From assembly GCF_003231285.1 (NCBI RefSeq), contig NZ_QKNS01000001.1:1-64000 (forward strand): 64,000 bases of DNA. Direction: 5' to 3'. The position numbers were made by a program, and so were the translations under genes. The stretch's first letter is position 1, and each line of letters begins with the position of its first letter. A model generated the notes under the pieces. It was not told where the DNA came from, searched no databases, and was given only the letters and a program-made list of their open reading frames with translations. Below, piece by piece: positions 33,630-43,282 of the stretch. The stretch is from Hymenobacter sediminis. Lineage in GTDB: Bacteria > Bacteroidota > Bacteroidia > Cytophagales > Hymenobacteraceae.

Positions 33630-35351
33630 CTACTCCCAGCGGATGTCCTTCACCCGCAGCTGCAGGTTTTTCACGCCCCGAAACTCGTTCATTTCTACAG
33701 TGTAGCACACACTGAATGGCTGCCCCTGCTGGATTTGCTCGTAATACTCTCCTAGCCCGAAGCCAATGGCATCAACGGTATGGCGGCCGTCCTGGGTCAG
33801 GGTGAGTTTCAGGTGGGAGTTGCCAACAATGCGGGCTGAGTTGGGGGTAGCATATACCTTCTCGGAGGCGAATACTGGGTTAGGATTGCCTGGCCCAAAA
33901 GGCTCCATCTGACTCAGCAGACGGAAGAAAGAAGGGGTAATGTCGCTGAGCTGCAGAACGTGGTCGATTTCCACGGGCGGAATAAGTTGTTCCGGCAAAA
34001 TGCGGCCGGCTACTATCTGCTCAAACTTTTCGCGGAAGGCTGGCACGTTTTCAATGGGGAGAGTCAGGCCCGCCGCGTACATGTGGCCTCCAAACTGATC
34101 CAGCAACTCCGCGCACTCCTCAATGGCCTGGTGCACATCAAACCCCACTACGGAACGGGCCGAGCCGGTGGCCTTGCCGTTGCTTTCGGTAAGGATAATG
34201 GTAGGACGGTAGTACTTATCGAGGCAGCGCGAGGCCACAATGCCTACTACCCCTTTGTGCCAGTCCTGCTTGAACAGAACGGTGGTACGGGCAGTGCGCA
34301 GCAGGGCGTCCTGCTCAATCATTTCCAGGGCTTCCTTGGTAATACTGGTATCGAAGCCCCGGCGCTCCTGGTTAGTTTTATCCACTACCCCAGCTTTTTC
34401 CTTCGCCTCATCGGTGCTTTCAGCCAGCAGCATAGCCACCGAGCGTTTAGCGTCGCCCATGCGGCCGGCCGCGTTGATGCGCGGAGCAAAACCAAACACG
34501 AGGCTGCTGATGTTGAGCTCTGTGGTTTGCAAGCCAGCCAGCTCGCGCAAAGCATCGAGGCCGGGGCGCTGGGGGCGGGCTCGGTCGTTGATCAGGCGCA
34601 GGCCATGGTAAGCCAGCGTCCGGTTCTCGCCCATAATGGGTACAATATCGGCGGCGATGCTGACAGCCACCAGATCCAGCAGCTCATACAGATCATCCTC
34701 GGGCCATCCTTGGTGCTGGGTAAAGGCCTGCATAAGCTTGAATCCCACTCCGCAGCCTGAAAGCTCCTTGAAGGGGTAGGGACAGTCGAAGCGTTTGGGG
34801 TCCAGCACGGCTACGGCTGCCGGCAGATCAGCACCGGGCAAGTGGTGGTCACAGATGATAAAATCGACGCCGAGCTTATTGGCGTAGGCAATCTTTTCCA
34901 CGGCTTTTACCCCACAGTCGAGCGCAATAATCAGCTCGTAGCCAAAATCGGCGGCGAAGTCGATGCCAGCATCTGATATGCCGTAGCCCTCCTTGTAGCG
35001 GTCCGGAATGTAGTAATCAACCCGCTCGGGGCCGAAAAACTGACGCAGATAGCTATACACCAGCGCCACGGAGGTGGTACCGTCCACATCATAGTCGCCG
35101 AAAACCAAAACCCGCTCGCCCATGTGCAGGGCGCGCACGAGGCGCTCCACCGCCCGGTCCATGTCGCGCATAAGCAGCGGATCAGGCAAGGAATCCAGGG
35201 ACGGCCGGAAGTAAGCACGAGCTTCCTCGAAGGAACAAACCTGCCGCTGGCACAAGATGGAAATGATAGCCTCGTTGACGCGCAGGGCGTCGGCCAGGTG
35301 CCGAACTTGTTCAGGGTCGGGCGTGGGCTTGTGAATCCATCTTTTTTCCAT
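33630..35351 (-). CDS. recJ: Single-stranded-DNA-specific exonuclease RecJ
   Basis: A 573-residue DHH-family nuclease degrading single-stranded DNA 5' to 3' in recombination and repair. Motifs: VFGDYDVDGTTSVALVYSYL, LDCGVKAVEKIAYA, FIICDHHLPGADLP (DHH), GCGVGFKLMQAF, PRINAAGRMGDAKRSV and the DHHA1-type GGHMYAAGLTL. The start at 35351 (MEKRWIHK) is preferred over 35369. A minus-strand TACTTTTG at 35385-35392 is a candidate -7 box. Confidence 0.95.
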   Translation of the reverse strand: MEKRWIHKPTPDPEQVRHLADALRVNEAIISILCQRQVCSFEEARAYFRPSLDSLPDPLLMRDMDRAVERLVRALHMGERVLVFGDYDVDGTTSVALVYSYLRQFFGPERVDYYIPDRYKEGYGISDAGIDFAADFGYELIIALDCGVKAVEKIAYANKLGVDFIICDHHLPGADLPAAVAVLDPKRFDCPYPFKELSGCGVGFKLMQAFTQHQGWPEDDLYELLDLVAVSIAADIVPIMGENRTLAYHGLRLINDRARPQRPGLDALRELAGLQTTELNISSLVFGFAPRINAAGRMGDAKRSVAMLLAESTDEAKEKAGVVDKTNQERRGFDTSITKEALEMIEQDALLRTARTTVLFKQDWHKGVVGIVASRCLDKYYRPTIILTESNGKATGSARSVVGFDVHQAIEECAELLDQFGGHMYAAGLTLPIENVPAFREKFEQIVAGRILPEQLIPPVEIDHVLQLSDITPSFFRLLSQMEPFGPGNPNPVFASEKVYATPNSARIVGNSHLKLTLTQDGRHTVDAIGFGLGEYYEQIQQGQPFSVCYTVEMNEFRGVKNLQLRVKDIRWE

Positions 35352-35384
35352 ACTTCTGCGAGGGGCCACCGTGGGCTATATCTT

Positions 35385-35392
35385 CAAAAGTA
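35385..35392 (-). promoter_or_regulatory. Possible -7 box of recJ
   Basis: Minus-strand TACTTTTG, exact TAnnTTTG form, 33 bases upstream of the chosen recJ start. No clear -33 box is seen. Confidence 0.4.
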
Positions 35393-35714
35393 CGAAGAAA
35401 AACGGCGGTTTCGGCGGCCATTTGCCGGTGCAAGCGCCTGTATTTGCTGACAGAGCCCACCTACCCAGCGTTTTACACCAGCCCTCCCCCTGCCGCCTTC
35501 CCCAATCCTTGTAGCTAGCTATTATCAGTGCCACCTTACCTCAGCTTTCGATAAAGTGCTTTTTTACCCTTGCTTCATGATTTTTACCTTTTATAAATAA
35601 GTAAAGCATTAATATGCGAGTGACTGATTGTTGGCTTTGCTTTATAAAATTGTATAATGATTAAATAGTAAAGCAGCTGCTAACTTTGATTCTGCTTACT
35701 GCTTTATAAGCAAC

Positions 35715-35757
35715 AGCGCGTTCTTCGGCTAGCAAAGCTACGGCCGAAGAACGCGCT
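35715..35757 (-). terminator. Hairpin downstream of the TPR gene
   Basis: Perfect 15-base arms agcgcgttcttcggc and its complement with a 13-base loop, 25 bases past the stop at 35782. A clean T run is missing, so this is terminator-like rather than certain. Confidence 0.6.
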
Positions 35758-35781
35758 GATAATATGGCTAAGCTAGCCGGA

Positions 35782-37617
35782 CTAATTTACTACATCGCCG
35801 CGAAGCTTGCGGAAGCGTTTCCGAGCCTCGGCTACGTAGATGCTACCTGGGTACTTCACGAGAACCTGATTATAGAGCTGCTGGGCCTGTCCGAAATCCT
35901 TGAGGTTTTCTTCCTGAATACTGGCCGCCAGAAACAGGGCGTCATCGCTCAGCACATCGTACTTGGGGTTACCCGTAATGCTCTCCAGAGTTGCAAGTGC
36001 CGCCGGGTAGTCGCCGGTGCGGCGTAGGAGCTGGGCCTTCAGAAACCAGGCTTCATCCTGAAGCGCGTGGCCTGGGTATTTCTGTAGTAAGGCATCGAGC
36101 CCACGCAGGGCCTCCGGAATCTTGTTCTGAAATACGAGCTGTTCCACGGCCGCGTAGTCGCGGAGGGCTACCCCCGCCGTATCCATGGCCGTGTTATCGG
36201 TGATGAGCAGGCTGAGCTGCATGGCATCGTTGGCAATTTCCCGGCTGGTCGCCTGCTTGAGAATGTCGAGGTGGCTTTGCGCCAATTTAAAGTCGCCGGC
36301 GAAGTAGCTCAGGCGGGCGTTGCGCAGCTTGGCATCGTAGCCCAGCGGTGTGTCTTTGTGTGACTTTTCTACCTGCGAGTACAGCAGTGTGGCTTCCCAG
36401 GGCTCAGCGCGCAGCAGGTAGATGTCGGCCAGATCAATCTTGGCCTGATCTACTACATCCAGGCTGGCGCGGGGCATGTCAATAACTTCTTTTAGTAGCT
36501 TAATGGCCGCCTCCTTTTCGTCAAGCTGAAAAGCCATCAGGGCCGCCATACTGCGCAATACCGGCGCCGTTTCGGGGGTGCGCCCCAGGTCGGCCAGCAC
36601 CTGTTGGTAGTCCTGTAGCAGGCTGCGGAGTTGGGTTACGTTTACGGGGTAGGTAGTGCGCACCTGCTCCTCGCGGGTTTGTACCAGCCGCTGTCGGGCC
36701 AGCGCGTAGTAAGCCCGGCCTCGGTATTCGCGCACGATGTATTCGTAGCCGCTGATGGCACTTTCGTAGTCTTTGTTGCGGCGGGCTATTTCGGCTACTT
36801 CCAGCACCCGTTGTCCATCGGCCCGACTGCGGCGGTCTAGGGCTTTGGCCTGTACCAGGGCCCCGCTAAAGTCGCGGCGCTGTACCTGCAGCCACAGCAG
36901 CAGCTCGCTGTAAACGCCTCGATCCGGGTTCTTCTGTACCAGCCCTAGTAGCTCTTTTTCCAGCGCAGCGAAGTCTTTGTCTTCCTGGAGGCTATTCTGG
37001 AGCATGTTGCGCACAAAAGGCAGCTGTTGCTCATTCTCCTGCACTAAGCGCAAGGTTTCGCTCATCAGCTTATCCGTCTGGCCACTTTGGGTGTAAAGCT
37101 GAATTAGCTGAGGGGCAAACTCGGTTTCGTTTTTGACCAGTTCCCGTCCCCGCAGATAGGTTCGGGCCGCCCAATCAGGTAGGGCCGCCTTTTGAAATTC
37201 AGTGGCTACGGGTACTACCTGAGCACTGGTCAGTTGAAGCAGCACCCGTTCCCACTGTTTCTGGGCTGCTGATGCGTTACCGGCCTTCTCGAACACCTGA
37301 CCAAGCGTTACTCCCAACGTCAGGTCATCAGGGCGCTGGCGCTGGGCCCGCTTAATCAGCTTTTCAGCCTCTTTGTCGCGCTTGAGGCCCTGCAGAGCAG
37401 CCAGGTAGTCAGGCAGAATATTAGGGGCTACCTGCTCCTCGGTACGCAAACGCCCGAAGAGATAGGCCGCTTTTTCATGCTCGCCGGTACGCTCATATTC
37501 GCGGGCCAGTTGCACGGCATTATCACCCGACTGTTGTTGAGCCAAGCCCGGGCTAGCTGCTAGGAACAGCACTGCCAAACCACCCTTGCTTAAAACTAAA
37601 CGCAACGACTTATTCAT
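35782..37617 (-). CDS. Exported tetratricopeptide repeat protein
   Basis: A 611-residue protein with a Sec signal (GLAVLFLAASPGLAQQ, cleavage near 26) and TPR helices along almost its whole length (for example AREYERTGEHEKAAYLFGRL, DYPAALATLESITGN, DFGQAQQLYNQVLVKYPGSIYVAEARKRF). The closing repeats resemble the outer-membrane-lipoprotein/YbgF type. It probably acts in the periplasm as a scaffold. It lies downstream of the PpiD-like gene but beyond a terminator. Confidence 0.85.
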   Translation of the reverse strand: MNKSLRLVLSKGGLAVLFLAASPGLAQQQSGDNAVQLAREYERTGEHEKAAYLFGRLRTEEQVAPNILPDYLAALQGLKRDKEAEKLIKRAQRQRPDDLTLGVTLGQVFEKAGNASAAQKQWERVLLQLTSAQVVPVATEFQKAALPDWAARTYLRGRELVKNETEFAPQLIQLYTQSGQTDKLMSETLRLVQENEQQLPFVRNMLQNSLQEDKDFAALEKELLGLVQKNPDRGVYSELLLWLQVQRRDFSGALVQAKALDRRSRADGQRVLEVAEIARRNKDYESAISGYEYIVREYRGRAYYALARQRLVQTREEQVRTTYPVNVTQLRSLLQDYQQVLADLGRTPETAPVLRSMAALMAFQLDEKEAAIKLLKEVIDMPRASLDVVDQAKIDLADIYLLRAEPWEATLLYSQVEKSHKDTPLGYDAKLRNARLSYFAGDFKLAQSHLDILKQATSREIANDAMQLSLLITDNTAMDTAGVALRDYAAVEQLVFQNKIPEALRGLDALLQKYPGHALQDEAWFLKAQLLRRTGDYPAALATLESITGNPKYDVLSDDALFLAASIQEENLKDFGQAQQLYNQVLVKYPGSIYVAEARKRFRKLRGDVVN

Positions 37618-37741
37618 AGAAGCATAACGAAAAGATCAGGCCTGAAGTGCGGGGCAGTGGGGTGGTAAGCTGGATGTTCTATCAACTTAATCTACGTGGA
37701 CTAAACATCTGATTCATCACCTTGCCCTCGTACCGTTTAAA

Positions 37742-37775
37742 CAAAAAAGGCCGCACCCTAAGGTACGGCCTTTTG
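37742..37775 (-). terminator. Terminator of the PpiD-like gene
   Basis: Stem aaaaggccg.acc / ggt.cggcctttt with one mismatch and a 3-4 base loop, with A and T runs on both sides, 23 bases past the stop. Confidence 0.85.
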
Positions 37776-37797
37776 CTTGCAGGGAACTGCGCGCAGC

Positions 37798-39924
37798 TTA
37801 GAAGAACTTCGTGCGGTTATCCTTGATGTTGGCGTGCTGCTTGATGGCTTCGTAGGTGAGGCCGTCGGTGCGGGCACTACGCTGGGCGGTCAGTTGCTGG
37901 CGCACAGTGTTTACATCGGTAGTATTGGTAGCGGGCTGTACGCTTACAGGCTCCACAATCATTACGGCCTGCTCACCGGCAAAAGCAGCCGACTTCTGGC
38001 CGGGCTTCAGGCCGAAAGCCTTACCAACGGCTACCGGCTCGTTGCCTAGGCCCGGGATCTGTCCCTGACCCAGTACTACTCCTTCGGCAGTTTTCACTTG
38101 AGCACCATTGCCGTAGGCCTGAGCAATTTGCTCCAGTGTGCCCTTCGAGGCGTTCAGCTTCTTTATGATCTGCTCAGCCTTCAGTTCGTTGCGTACCAGC
38201 GCAGTAATTTCCGGCTTCACGCTGGCCAGATCAGCAGTGCCTTTGGTCCGCTCACCGGTCAGGACGGCAATTACATACTGGTCATTGATTTCGAAAACTT
38301 CTGATACGTCACCTACTTCGGTAGGCTCACCTTCCGGGTTTACACCGTAGGCCCAGCGCACCAGCTGGCGGGCACCTTGCAGGTTATTCACGGCCTGGTC
38401 GCCGCGGCCGATGCCTTTGGCTTCTACTTTCTGCAGGGTCTTATCCTTGGCAACAGCGGCCCGGAACGAAGCTAAGTCGGTAGCCTCACCTTTCAGAGCC
38501 TGTGCTTTTTGGTAGGCTGCGTCGCGGGTAGCGTCGGTGGGCTGAATGCTCTTCTGTACGGCAGCTATCTGGTAGGTCTGCGTAGTCTTCGGAGCCGTGA
38601 TTTTGATGATGTGGTAACCAAAGGAAGTTTTCACCGGTGCGGGCAGCAGGCCAGCTGAGTTAGCTCCGAATACAGCCTTCTCAAACTCGGGAACCATGCG
38701 GCCCTGCTGGAACCAGCCCAAGTCGCCGCCGGTGGCGGTGGTGCCATCAGTACCGTACTGGCGGGCCATGGCTGCGAAATCAGCACCACCTTTGATTTTG
38801 TTGAGCACTTCCACCGCTTTAGCTTTCGCGGCTGCGTCGGCCTCTGGGGTAGCGCCTTCTGGCTTGATGAGGATGTGGCTGGCACGAGCAGCAGCCTGGG
38901 CTCCTGCTTTCTGACCCGATACTTTGAACAGCGAGTAGGTGCCGTTCTCAGCGTAGGGGCCATATACTTTTCCTACTTGCAGTGGCAACTGAGCACGCAG
39001 CTTCTCGGGCATATCGGCCGGCGAGAGGTAGGCGGGGCTGGTAGGGTTGTCCGAGTTCAGCTTTACGAAGGCCGAATCAACGGGTGCCGAGGCGAACTGG
39101 GTAGCCAGCTCATCAACGGTTTTGCGTACAGCGGCGCTGTCTTCCACCGAAGCCGTTACCGGAATAGATACGTACTCAATGGTACGGCCATCCTCTACCT
39201 TGTAGCGGCCCTTGTTTTTATCGAGGTAGGCCTGCAGCTGCTCGTCGGTTACTTTCACGCTCGAATCGGAGAGGGTGAAGTAAGGTACTGCCAAGTAACG
39301 CAGGGTAGCGCGGGTATTCTGAGCCTGATCAAAGCGCTTGGCTTCTGCCGAGGTAACGTAGGTGCTTAGCTTAAGTAAGTTGTTATACTTAGCTGCCATG
39401 CGCTCCGGGCCAAGGTTGGCTTCGAAGCTACGGAAAGCATCCTGAGCCTGCGGGGGCAGTTTGTCGAGGTTGCGCAGGTAGTCAATAACCTTGTTGCGGT
39501 CGAACTGGCCGGTAGCAGGGTCCGTGAAAGCCTGCCGGATGCTAGGGTGAATGTTGTTGCCCTGTACCATGTCGGTCAGCTCCTCGTCGGAAACCTTCAG
39601 CCCCAGCCGGTCAAACTCCTGCTGGAAGGCAATGCGGTAGATGGTCTGGTTCCAGGCCTGGTCGCGCAGGTAGCCCATGGCTTGCTCGTCGGGCTGACGC
39701 TGCTGCTGGGCAATGAAGGCTTGCTTGGCCTGCTCCAGGGTAGCATTGAACGCGTCGTACTCCACCTTCTCACCGGCAATTTCGCCGACGGTCAAATCGT
39801 TCTTGTTAAAGATGCTGCTACGTCCATACAGGAAGTCTCCCCCCAGCATGAAGAGCAGCAGGCCGATGATGATGGCCCCGACTGCCCAGCCCGATTTTTC
39901 TCGAATCGTGTTGATTAATGCCAT
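37798..39924 (-). CDS. ppiD: PpiD-like peptidylprolyl isomerase (SurA_N plus PPIC)
   Basis: A 708-residue membrane-anchored chaperone: N-terminal MALINTIREKSGWAVGAIIIGLLLFMLGG (one membrane helix at about 14-30), a SurA_N-type region (about 35-220), a parvulin/PPIC domain (about 345-450, ASHILIKPEG, TATGGDLGWFQQGRMVPEFE, SFGYHIIKI) and a long C-terminal segment. It should help fold exported proteins at the outer face of the inner membrane. It follows the coaX-barrel-lptC group on the same strand but beyond a terminator. Confidence 0.92.
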   Translation of the reverse strand: MALINTIREKSGWAVGAIIIGLLLFMLGGDFLYGRSSIFNKNDLTVGEIAGEKVEYDAFNATLEQAKQAFIAQQQRQPDEQAMGYLRDQAWNQTIYRIAFQQEFDRLGLKVSDEELTDMVQGNNIHPSIRQAFTDPATGQFDRNKVIDYLRNLDKLPPQAQDAFRSFEANLGPERMAAKYNNLLKLSTYVTSAEAKRFDQAQNTRATLRYLAVPYFTLSDSSVKVTDEQLQAYLDKNKGRYKVEDGRTIEYVSIPVTASVEDSAAVRKTVDELATQFASAPVDSAFVKLNSDNPTSPAYLSPADMPEKLRAQLPLQVGKVYGPYAENGTYSLFKVSGQKAGAQAAARASHILIKPEGATPEADAAAKAKAVEVLNKIKGGADFAAMARQYGTDGTTATGGDLGWFQQGRMVPEFEKAVFGANSAGLLPAPVKTSFGYHIIKITAPKTTQTYQIAAVQKSIQPTDATRDAAYQKAQALKGEATDLASFRAAVAKDKTLQKVEAKGIGRGDQAVNNLQGARQLVRWAYGVNPEGEPTEVGDVSEVFEINDQYVIAVLTGERTKGTADLASVKPEITALVRNELKAEQIIKKLNASKGTLEQIAQAYGNGAQVKTAEGVVLGQGQIPGLGNEPVAVGKAFGLKPGQKSAAFAGEQAVMIVEPVSVQPATNTTDVNTVRQQLTAQRSARTDGLTYEAIKQHANIKDNRTKFF

Positions 39925-40057
39925 TTACTTGAAAAAAAGCGCAGTAAGAAAAGTGGAAAGAGGCGCAAAATAACCAAAAAACACGGTCATTCGGTAATGA
40001 AATGACCATAGCTCAGCTAGATAGCCCAGCCGTTTTGCAGTGAGCTGGCTGTAAACG

Positions 40058-40096
40058 CAGAAAAGCCTTGCCTGCATGAAAGGAAAGGCTTTTCTG
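40058..40096 (-). terminator. Terminator of the coaX-lptC cluster
   Basis: Perfect 12-base arms cagaaaagcctt/aaggcttttctg with a 15-base loop, about 75 bases past the last gene of the cluster. Confidence 0.75.
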
Positions 40097-40170
40097 TATC
40101 GGCTTTACGGCAACGGTGCTACCGGTTAGAGCCATATAAGCGCTGCCGTTTACCCGGCTGTGCCGTAGCA

Positions 40171-40437
40171 TTAGCGCTTCTTGCCGCGGGGCTTTTTGAC
40201 GGAGGCTTCGGCGGCTTTGCGGGTAGCTTCTGCCTCGGCTGCTGCTATTTTGTCGCGCTGGCGCAGGTAGCGGAGCCAGATAACAGCCCCGAAGGATAGC
40301 ATGAACAGCCAGTAGTTATTATACAAGCCCTCCATGTTGCCGGTAACCAAGGTCTGGTAAGCCGCAATAACGAAGGTGACAACACCCACAACAAGCAAAA
40401 GCGTGCGGCTAATGCCAGGGTCCCAAAAGCGTTTCAT
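40171..40437 (-). CDS. Small two-helix membrane protein
   Basis: An 88-residue protein with two membrane helices (about 8-27 and 36-53) and a basic, Ala/Lys-rich C-terminal helix ending PRGKKR. No named family recognised. It lies 9 bases after lptC and is probably co-transcribed. A role linked to envelope assembly is only a guess. Confidence 0.6.
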   Translation of the reverse strand: MKRFWDPGISRTLLLVVGVVTFVIAAYQTLVTGNMEGLYNNYWLFMLSFGAVIWLRYLRQRDKIAAAEAEATRKAAEASVKKPRGKKR

Positions 40438-40446
40438 GAAGAATAA

Positions 40447-41034
40447 TTAGCGGGTGGTACCGGAGGCAGGGGTAGTAGTTGGCGCGTTTTGCAAGGTGAA
40501 CACACCCGTGGGCGTCAGGATGCTGTAGAATGAGAAATCCTGGTTGGCCGTCAGCCCGCGTCCGGTCAGGACTTCGGTGGGGGTAGTAACCCGGATTTCC
40601 GTTTCCTTCTTGGTGTAGATAGAAGCCTTCGTCTGGTCGTAGAAGGCTTCTTCCGTGTTCATGGTCTGCTGCTTGGGCACGTTGGTTACGCGCACGTTCC
40701 CCCGCAGCGTGTAAAGGTTTTTGACTTTCTCGTAGAGGCCGTAGTTACCGTCAATGGTGTTGACGACCGTTTGCCCGTCCTTATCTAGAAAGGTGATTTT
40801 CACCCCTTTCGGATAAATCTGATTGCCGTTCTCGAAATCCTGGCGAAGCGCGGAAGTAAGCCGAATGCGCAGCTTAGCCGAGTCGCTCATAATCATGAGC
40901 AAGTTCTCGGTTTCCATGGTTGGCCCCGTATAGATAGTCTTCTTTACAGCTACCTCCTCTTGCTTGCCGCACCCAACCAGGAAACTAACCAGCAGGCCAG
41001 CTAGCATCAGACGTCGAACACAGCCCGTTTTCAT
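40447..41034 (-). CDS. lptC: LPS export ABC transporter periplasmic protein LptC
   Basis: A 195-residue protein starting with a lipoprotein-type signal (LLVSFLVGCGKQEE), followed by the LptC beta-jellyroll (VKITFLDKDGQTVVNTIDGNYG, LYTLRGNVRVTN, FYDQTKASIYTKKE). LptC links the LptBFG transporter to the periplasmic bridge in lipopolysaccharide export. Most LptC proteins keep an N-terminal helix; a Cys lipobox is the Bacteroidota form. It lies 6 bases after the outer-membrane barrel gene. Confidence 0.85.
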   Translation of the reverse strand: MKTGCVRRLMLAGLLVSFLVGCGKQEEVAVKKTIYTGPTMETENLLMIMSDSAKLRIRLTSALRQDFENGNQIYPKGVKITFLDKDGQTVVNTIDGNYGLYEKVKNLYTLRGNVRVTNVPKQQTMNTEEAFYDQTKASIYTKKETEIRVTTPTEVLTGRGLTANQDFSFYSILTPTGVFTLQNAPTTTPASGTTR

Positions 41035-41040
41035 GCTACG

Positions 41041-42393
41041 CTACTGAATACGCCGCTTGATAAACCAACGGTTGTTTAGCGTCACGCCCAACTGCATACG
41101 CACGTAATCTTCCTTTACGTTGCGCTCCACTGTGCCGCCAGATTCCTGAAGCACATCGGTGTTGCCGCGCTGCCCATACACAAAGCCTAGGCTGATGGTG
41201 GTAGCATCGAGGGGGGTAGCAGTGGGTAGCGGGAAAGCAAAGCCCCAGCTCACGGCCCGATCATAGAGGGTGTTGCCGCCGGGACGGTAGGGCAGCTGAG
41301 CAACGCTCAGGCCGGCCCGGTAAGTCACGCGCTTGAAGTAGCTATCCACCGAACTTGCGTCGGGGGTAATTTCTCCACCTACGGCAGCCCGGTACGTGTC
41401 GCTAAGCGGAATGCCGGCACTCCCCCCCTGCTCTCCGAAAGCTCGGAACTGTGACCATTGCTGACGAGTGCCTTCTAGACTCAGGCTCCAGCTACGGTTG
41501 TTGTCGAGGCTGATGCCAATCTGGGTCAGGCTGGGTACCCGTGCCTTGCCAGTAGCATCTACCTCCAGGGCAGTTAGTGAGGTTTGCACTCCTTCGTCAT
41601 CCTGCCGGATCAAGCTTAGGCTTCGCTCCCCGTTCAGGTTTGAGCGGAAGCTGTAAGTGCCGCCCAGGTTATAGTTGAGCTTATCACTGAACTTACCGCG
41701 GTAGTGAGCCCCGGCCCGAAACGTGAAGTCAGAGTAGTGAATGTGCTGCTGATAAATATCCCGTGAGGCTGATTCCAGCTGGGCTACGGAATTAGCCAGG
41801 CGTGTCTGGGCTTCCTGGTCGATGCTACCGAACACGTAGCCTACCGATACCCCAGCCGTGAGGCCTTTCGTCAGGCGTACGCCGTGGCTCATATAGGCTT
41901 CGGCTAGCCCACCGCTTCCGGTGTACCTCTTCTCCACGAAGGCTGTTGGGTCGCCGGCGACGCTGTTATCCACCGTAGTCGATTCGTAATCGACGGAGCT
42001 GTATGGCTTCAGCCCAATTGCTGCTCCCCACCGGCGGTTGATGGGCAGGGCCAATGCCAGATAGCTCAAGTTAGCGGAACCCGTGCGCTGGCTGCTTACA
42101 TTGTTGCGCAAGGTCTTGAATTGCGCGCTGTACCCTCCCTCAAACGTAGTTCGAGCAGTGTAGTAAAGCAGGGCCGGGTTGATTTCGTTGACGTTTACGC
42201 TGTTGGGAGCAGCCACTCCAATGCCTCCCATGCCTAGCTGCCGCACGCCGCCAGCATTCAGGCTGGCATCGCCCAGGCCCAGGCGCGAATAAGGCGAGTT
42301 GCCAAGGCCCTGCCCCATTACGGCAGGCGACGCTACCAGCAGGCCCAGCAGCGAAAGACCACCGGCTAGGCCGGTGAAGTTAGGTTGAGACAT
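41041..42393 (-). CDS. Outer-membrane beta-barrel protein
   Basis: A 450-residue exported protein (signal about 1-28, cleavage near VMGQG) rich in aromatic beta strands, with GNSPYSRLGLGDASLNAGGVRQLGMGGIGVAA at the start and a closing RMQLGVTLNNRWFIKRRIQ. The start resembles FadL/OmpP1-like Bacteroidota barrels usually encoded between coaX and lptC. Its cargo is unknown. It overlaps coaX by 14 bases. Confidence 0.8.
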   Translation of the reverse strand: MSQPNFTGLAGGLSLLGLLVASPAVMGQGLGNSPYSRLGLGDASLNAGGVRQLGMGGIGVAAPNSVNVNEINPALLYYTARTTFEGGYSAQFKTLRNNVSSQRTGSANLSYLALALPINRRWGAAIGLKPYSSVDYESTTVDNSVAGDPTAFVEKRYTGSGGLAEAYMSHGVRLTKGLTAGVSVGYVFGSIDQEAQTRLANSVAQLESASRDIYQQHIHYSDFTFRAGAHYRGKFSDKLNYNLGGTYSFRSNLNGERSLSLIRQDDEGVQTSLTALEVDATGKARVPSLTQIGISLDNNRSWSLSLEGTRQQWSQFRAFGEQGGSAGIPLSDTYRAAVGGEITPDASSVDSYFKRVTYRAGLSVAQLPYRPGGNTLYDRAVSWGFAFPLPTATPLDATTISLGFVYGQRGNTDVLQESGGTVERNVKEDYVRMQLGVTLNNRWFIKRRIQ

Positions 42394-43123
42394 GGTGTAC
42401 TAAAATTCGATGGAGCCCAATCAGCACGAGCTCTGGAATAACAAAGATAGGTCCTTTCAGCCGGGTGCGGAAAAAAGCGGCATCACCGCCGGCTAGTACA
42501 GTTGCTAGGTCAGGAAGCCGAGCATGATAGGCAGCCAGCAAGCCCTCCACTTCCGCCACGGCTCCGTTTACTACCCCACTCCGGATAGCCGACTCCGTAT
42601 CGGTGCCAGTTAGAGGAACAGAGGCCGCTACATCCGTCAGGTGGTCTACTAACGGCAACCTACCAGTAAACGTATGCAATGCCCGGAACCGCATAGCCAG
42701 CCCTGGCGCAATGCTGCCTCCTTGGAAGGTGCTGTCGGCGGTAACTAGGTCGCACTTAATTGCAGTGCCCGCATCCACGATTACCACATTACGGCCCGGC
42801 AGTAGCCATGCTACCCCTACAGCCGCGGCCAGCCGGTCGGCACCCAGGGTGTGTGGGGTGGCGTAAGCGTTGTCGATGGGTAGCGGGGTAGTAGCCGGCA
42901 CAAACTCCAGCACCCTACCCCTCACCACTTCCCGAAGGCTATTAGCCCAGCCAGAGGTGGGCTCGGCCACGGAAGCTACAACGGCGTGCTCGGGCTGCCA
43001 CCGCTTCAATACCGCACGAACCTGCTCTGGCGTTTGGCCCGCCGCCGATGCCACTAGTGCATCGGCCTCGAAGCAACCGTACTTAACGGCTGTGTTACCA
43101 ATATCAAGGGCTAAGGTGCGCAC
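42380..43123 (-). CDS. coaX: Type III pantothenate kinase
   Basis: A 247-residue ASKHA-fold kinase that phosphorylates pantothenate in CoA synthesis. Motifs: LALDIGNTAVKYGCFE, HTLGADRLAAAVGVAW, VIVDAGTAIKCDLV, GGSIAPGLAMR and ATVLAGGDAAFF. With panC and panD also in the window, three CoA-pathway genes are represented. It is the first gene of the coaX-barrel-lptC run. Confidence 0.95.
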   Translation of the reverse strand: MRTLALDIGNTAVKYGCFEADALVASAAGQTPEQVRAVLKRWQPEHAVVASVAEPTSGWANSLREVVRGRVLEFVPATTPLPIDNAYATPHTLGADRLAAAVGVAWLLPGRNVVIVDAGTAIKCDLVTADSTFQGGSIAPGLAMRFRALHTFTGRLPLVDHLTDVAASVPLTGTDTESAIRSGVVNGAVAEVEGLLAAYHARLPDLATVLAGGDAAFFRTRLKGPIFVIPELVLIGLHRILVHHVST

Positions 43124-43148
43124 CTAACGGATGAGGGTAAAATGGTGA

Positions 43149-43249
43149 AAGGTGAAGTTGAGAAAAGTGAAGCGCTCAGAAAAGAAAGTCAACCATAGTA
43201 TTGGTCAACGCCTCCTCTCTTGCTATTTCACCTCTCACAACTTCACCTT
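43149..43249 (-). repeat. Inverted repeat between rluB-like gene and coaX
   Basis: Arms aaggtgaagttg (43149-43160) and caacttcacctt (43238-43249) are perfectly complementary across a 77-base loop that itself has purine- and pyrimidine-rich blocks. It may end the rluB-like transcript or form an RNA structure ahead of coaX. Confidence 0.4.
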
Positions 43250-43282
43250 GAAGAGCCAACCACCATGCGGCGGGTTGCGTGC

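Larger units (their letters stand above)
35370..35781. other. AT-rich gene-free stretch
   Basis: About 410 bases between recJ and a TPR gene without a credible gene. Bases about 35510-35710 are much richer in A and T than the surroundings and contain repeated variants of GCTTTATAA and TAAAGCA in both orientations, giving several weak hairpins. The right end carries a strong hairpin (listed separately). Confidence 0.6.
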
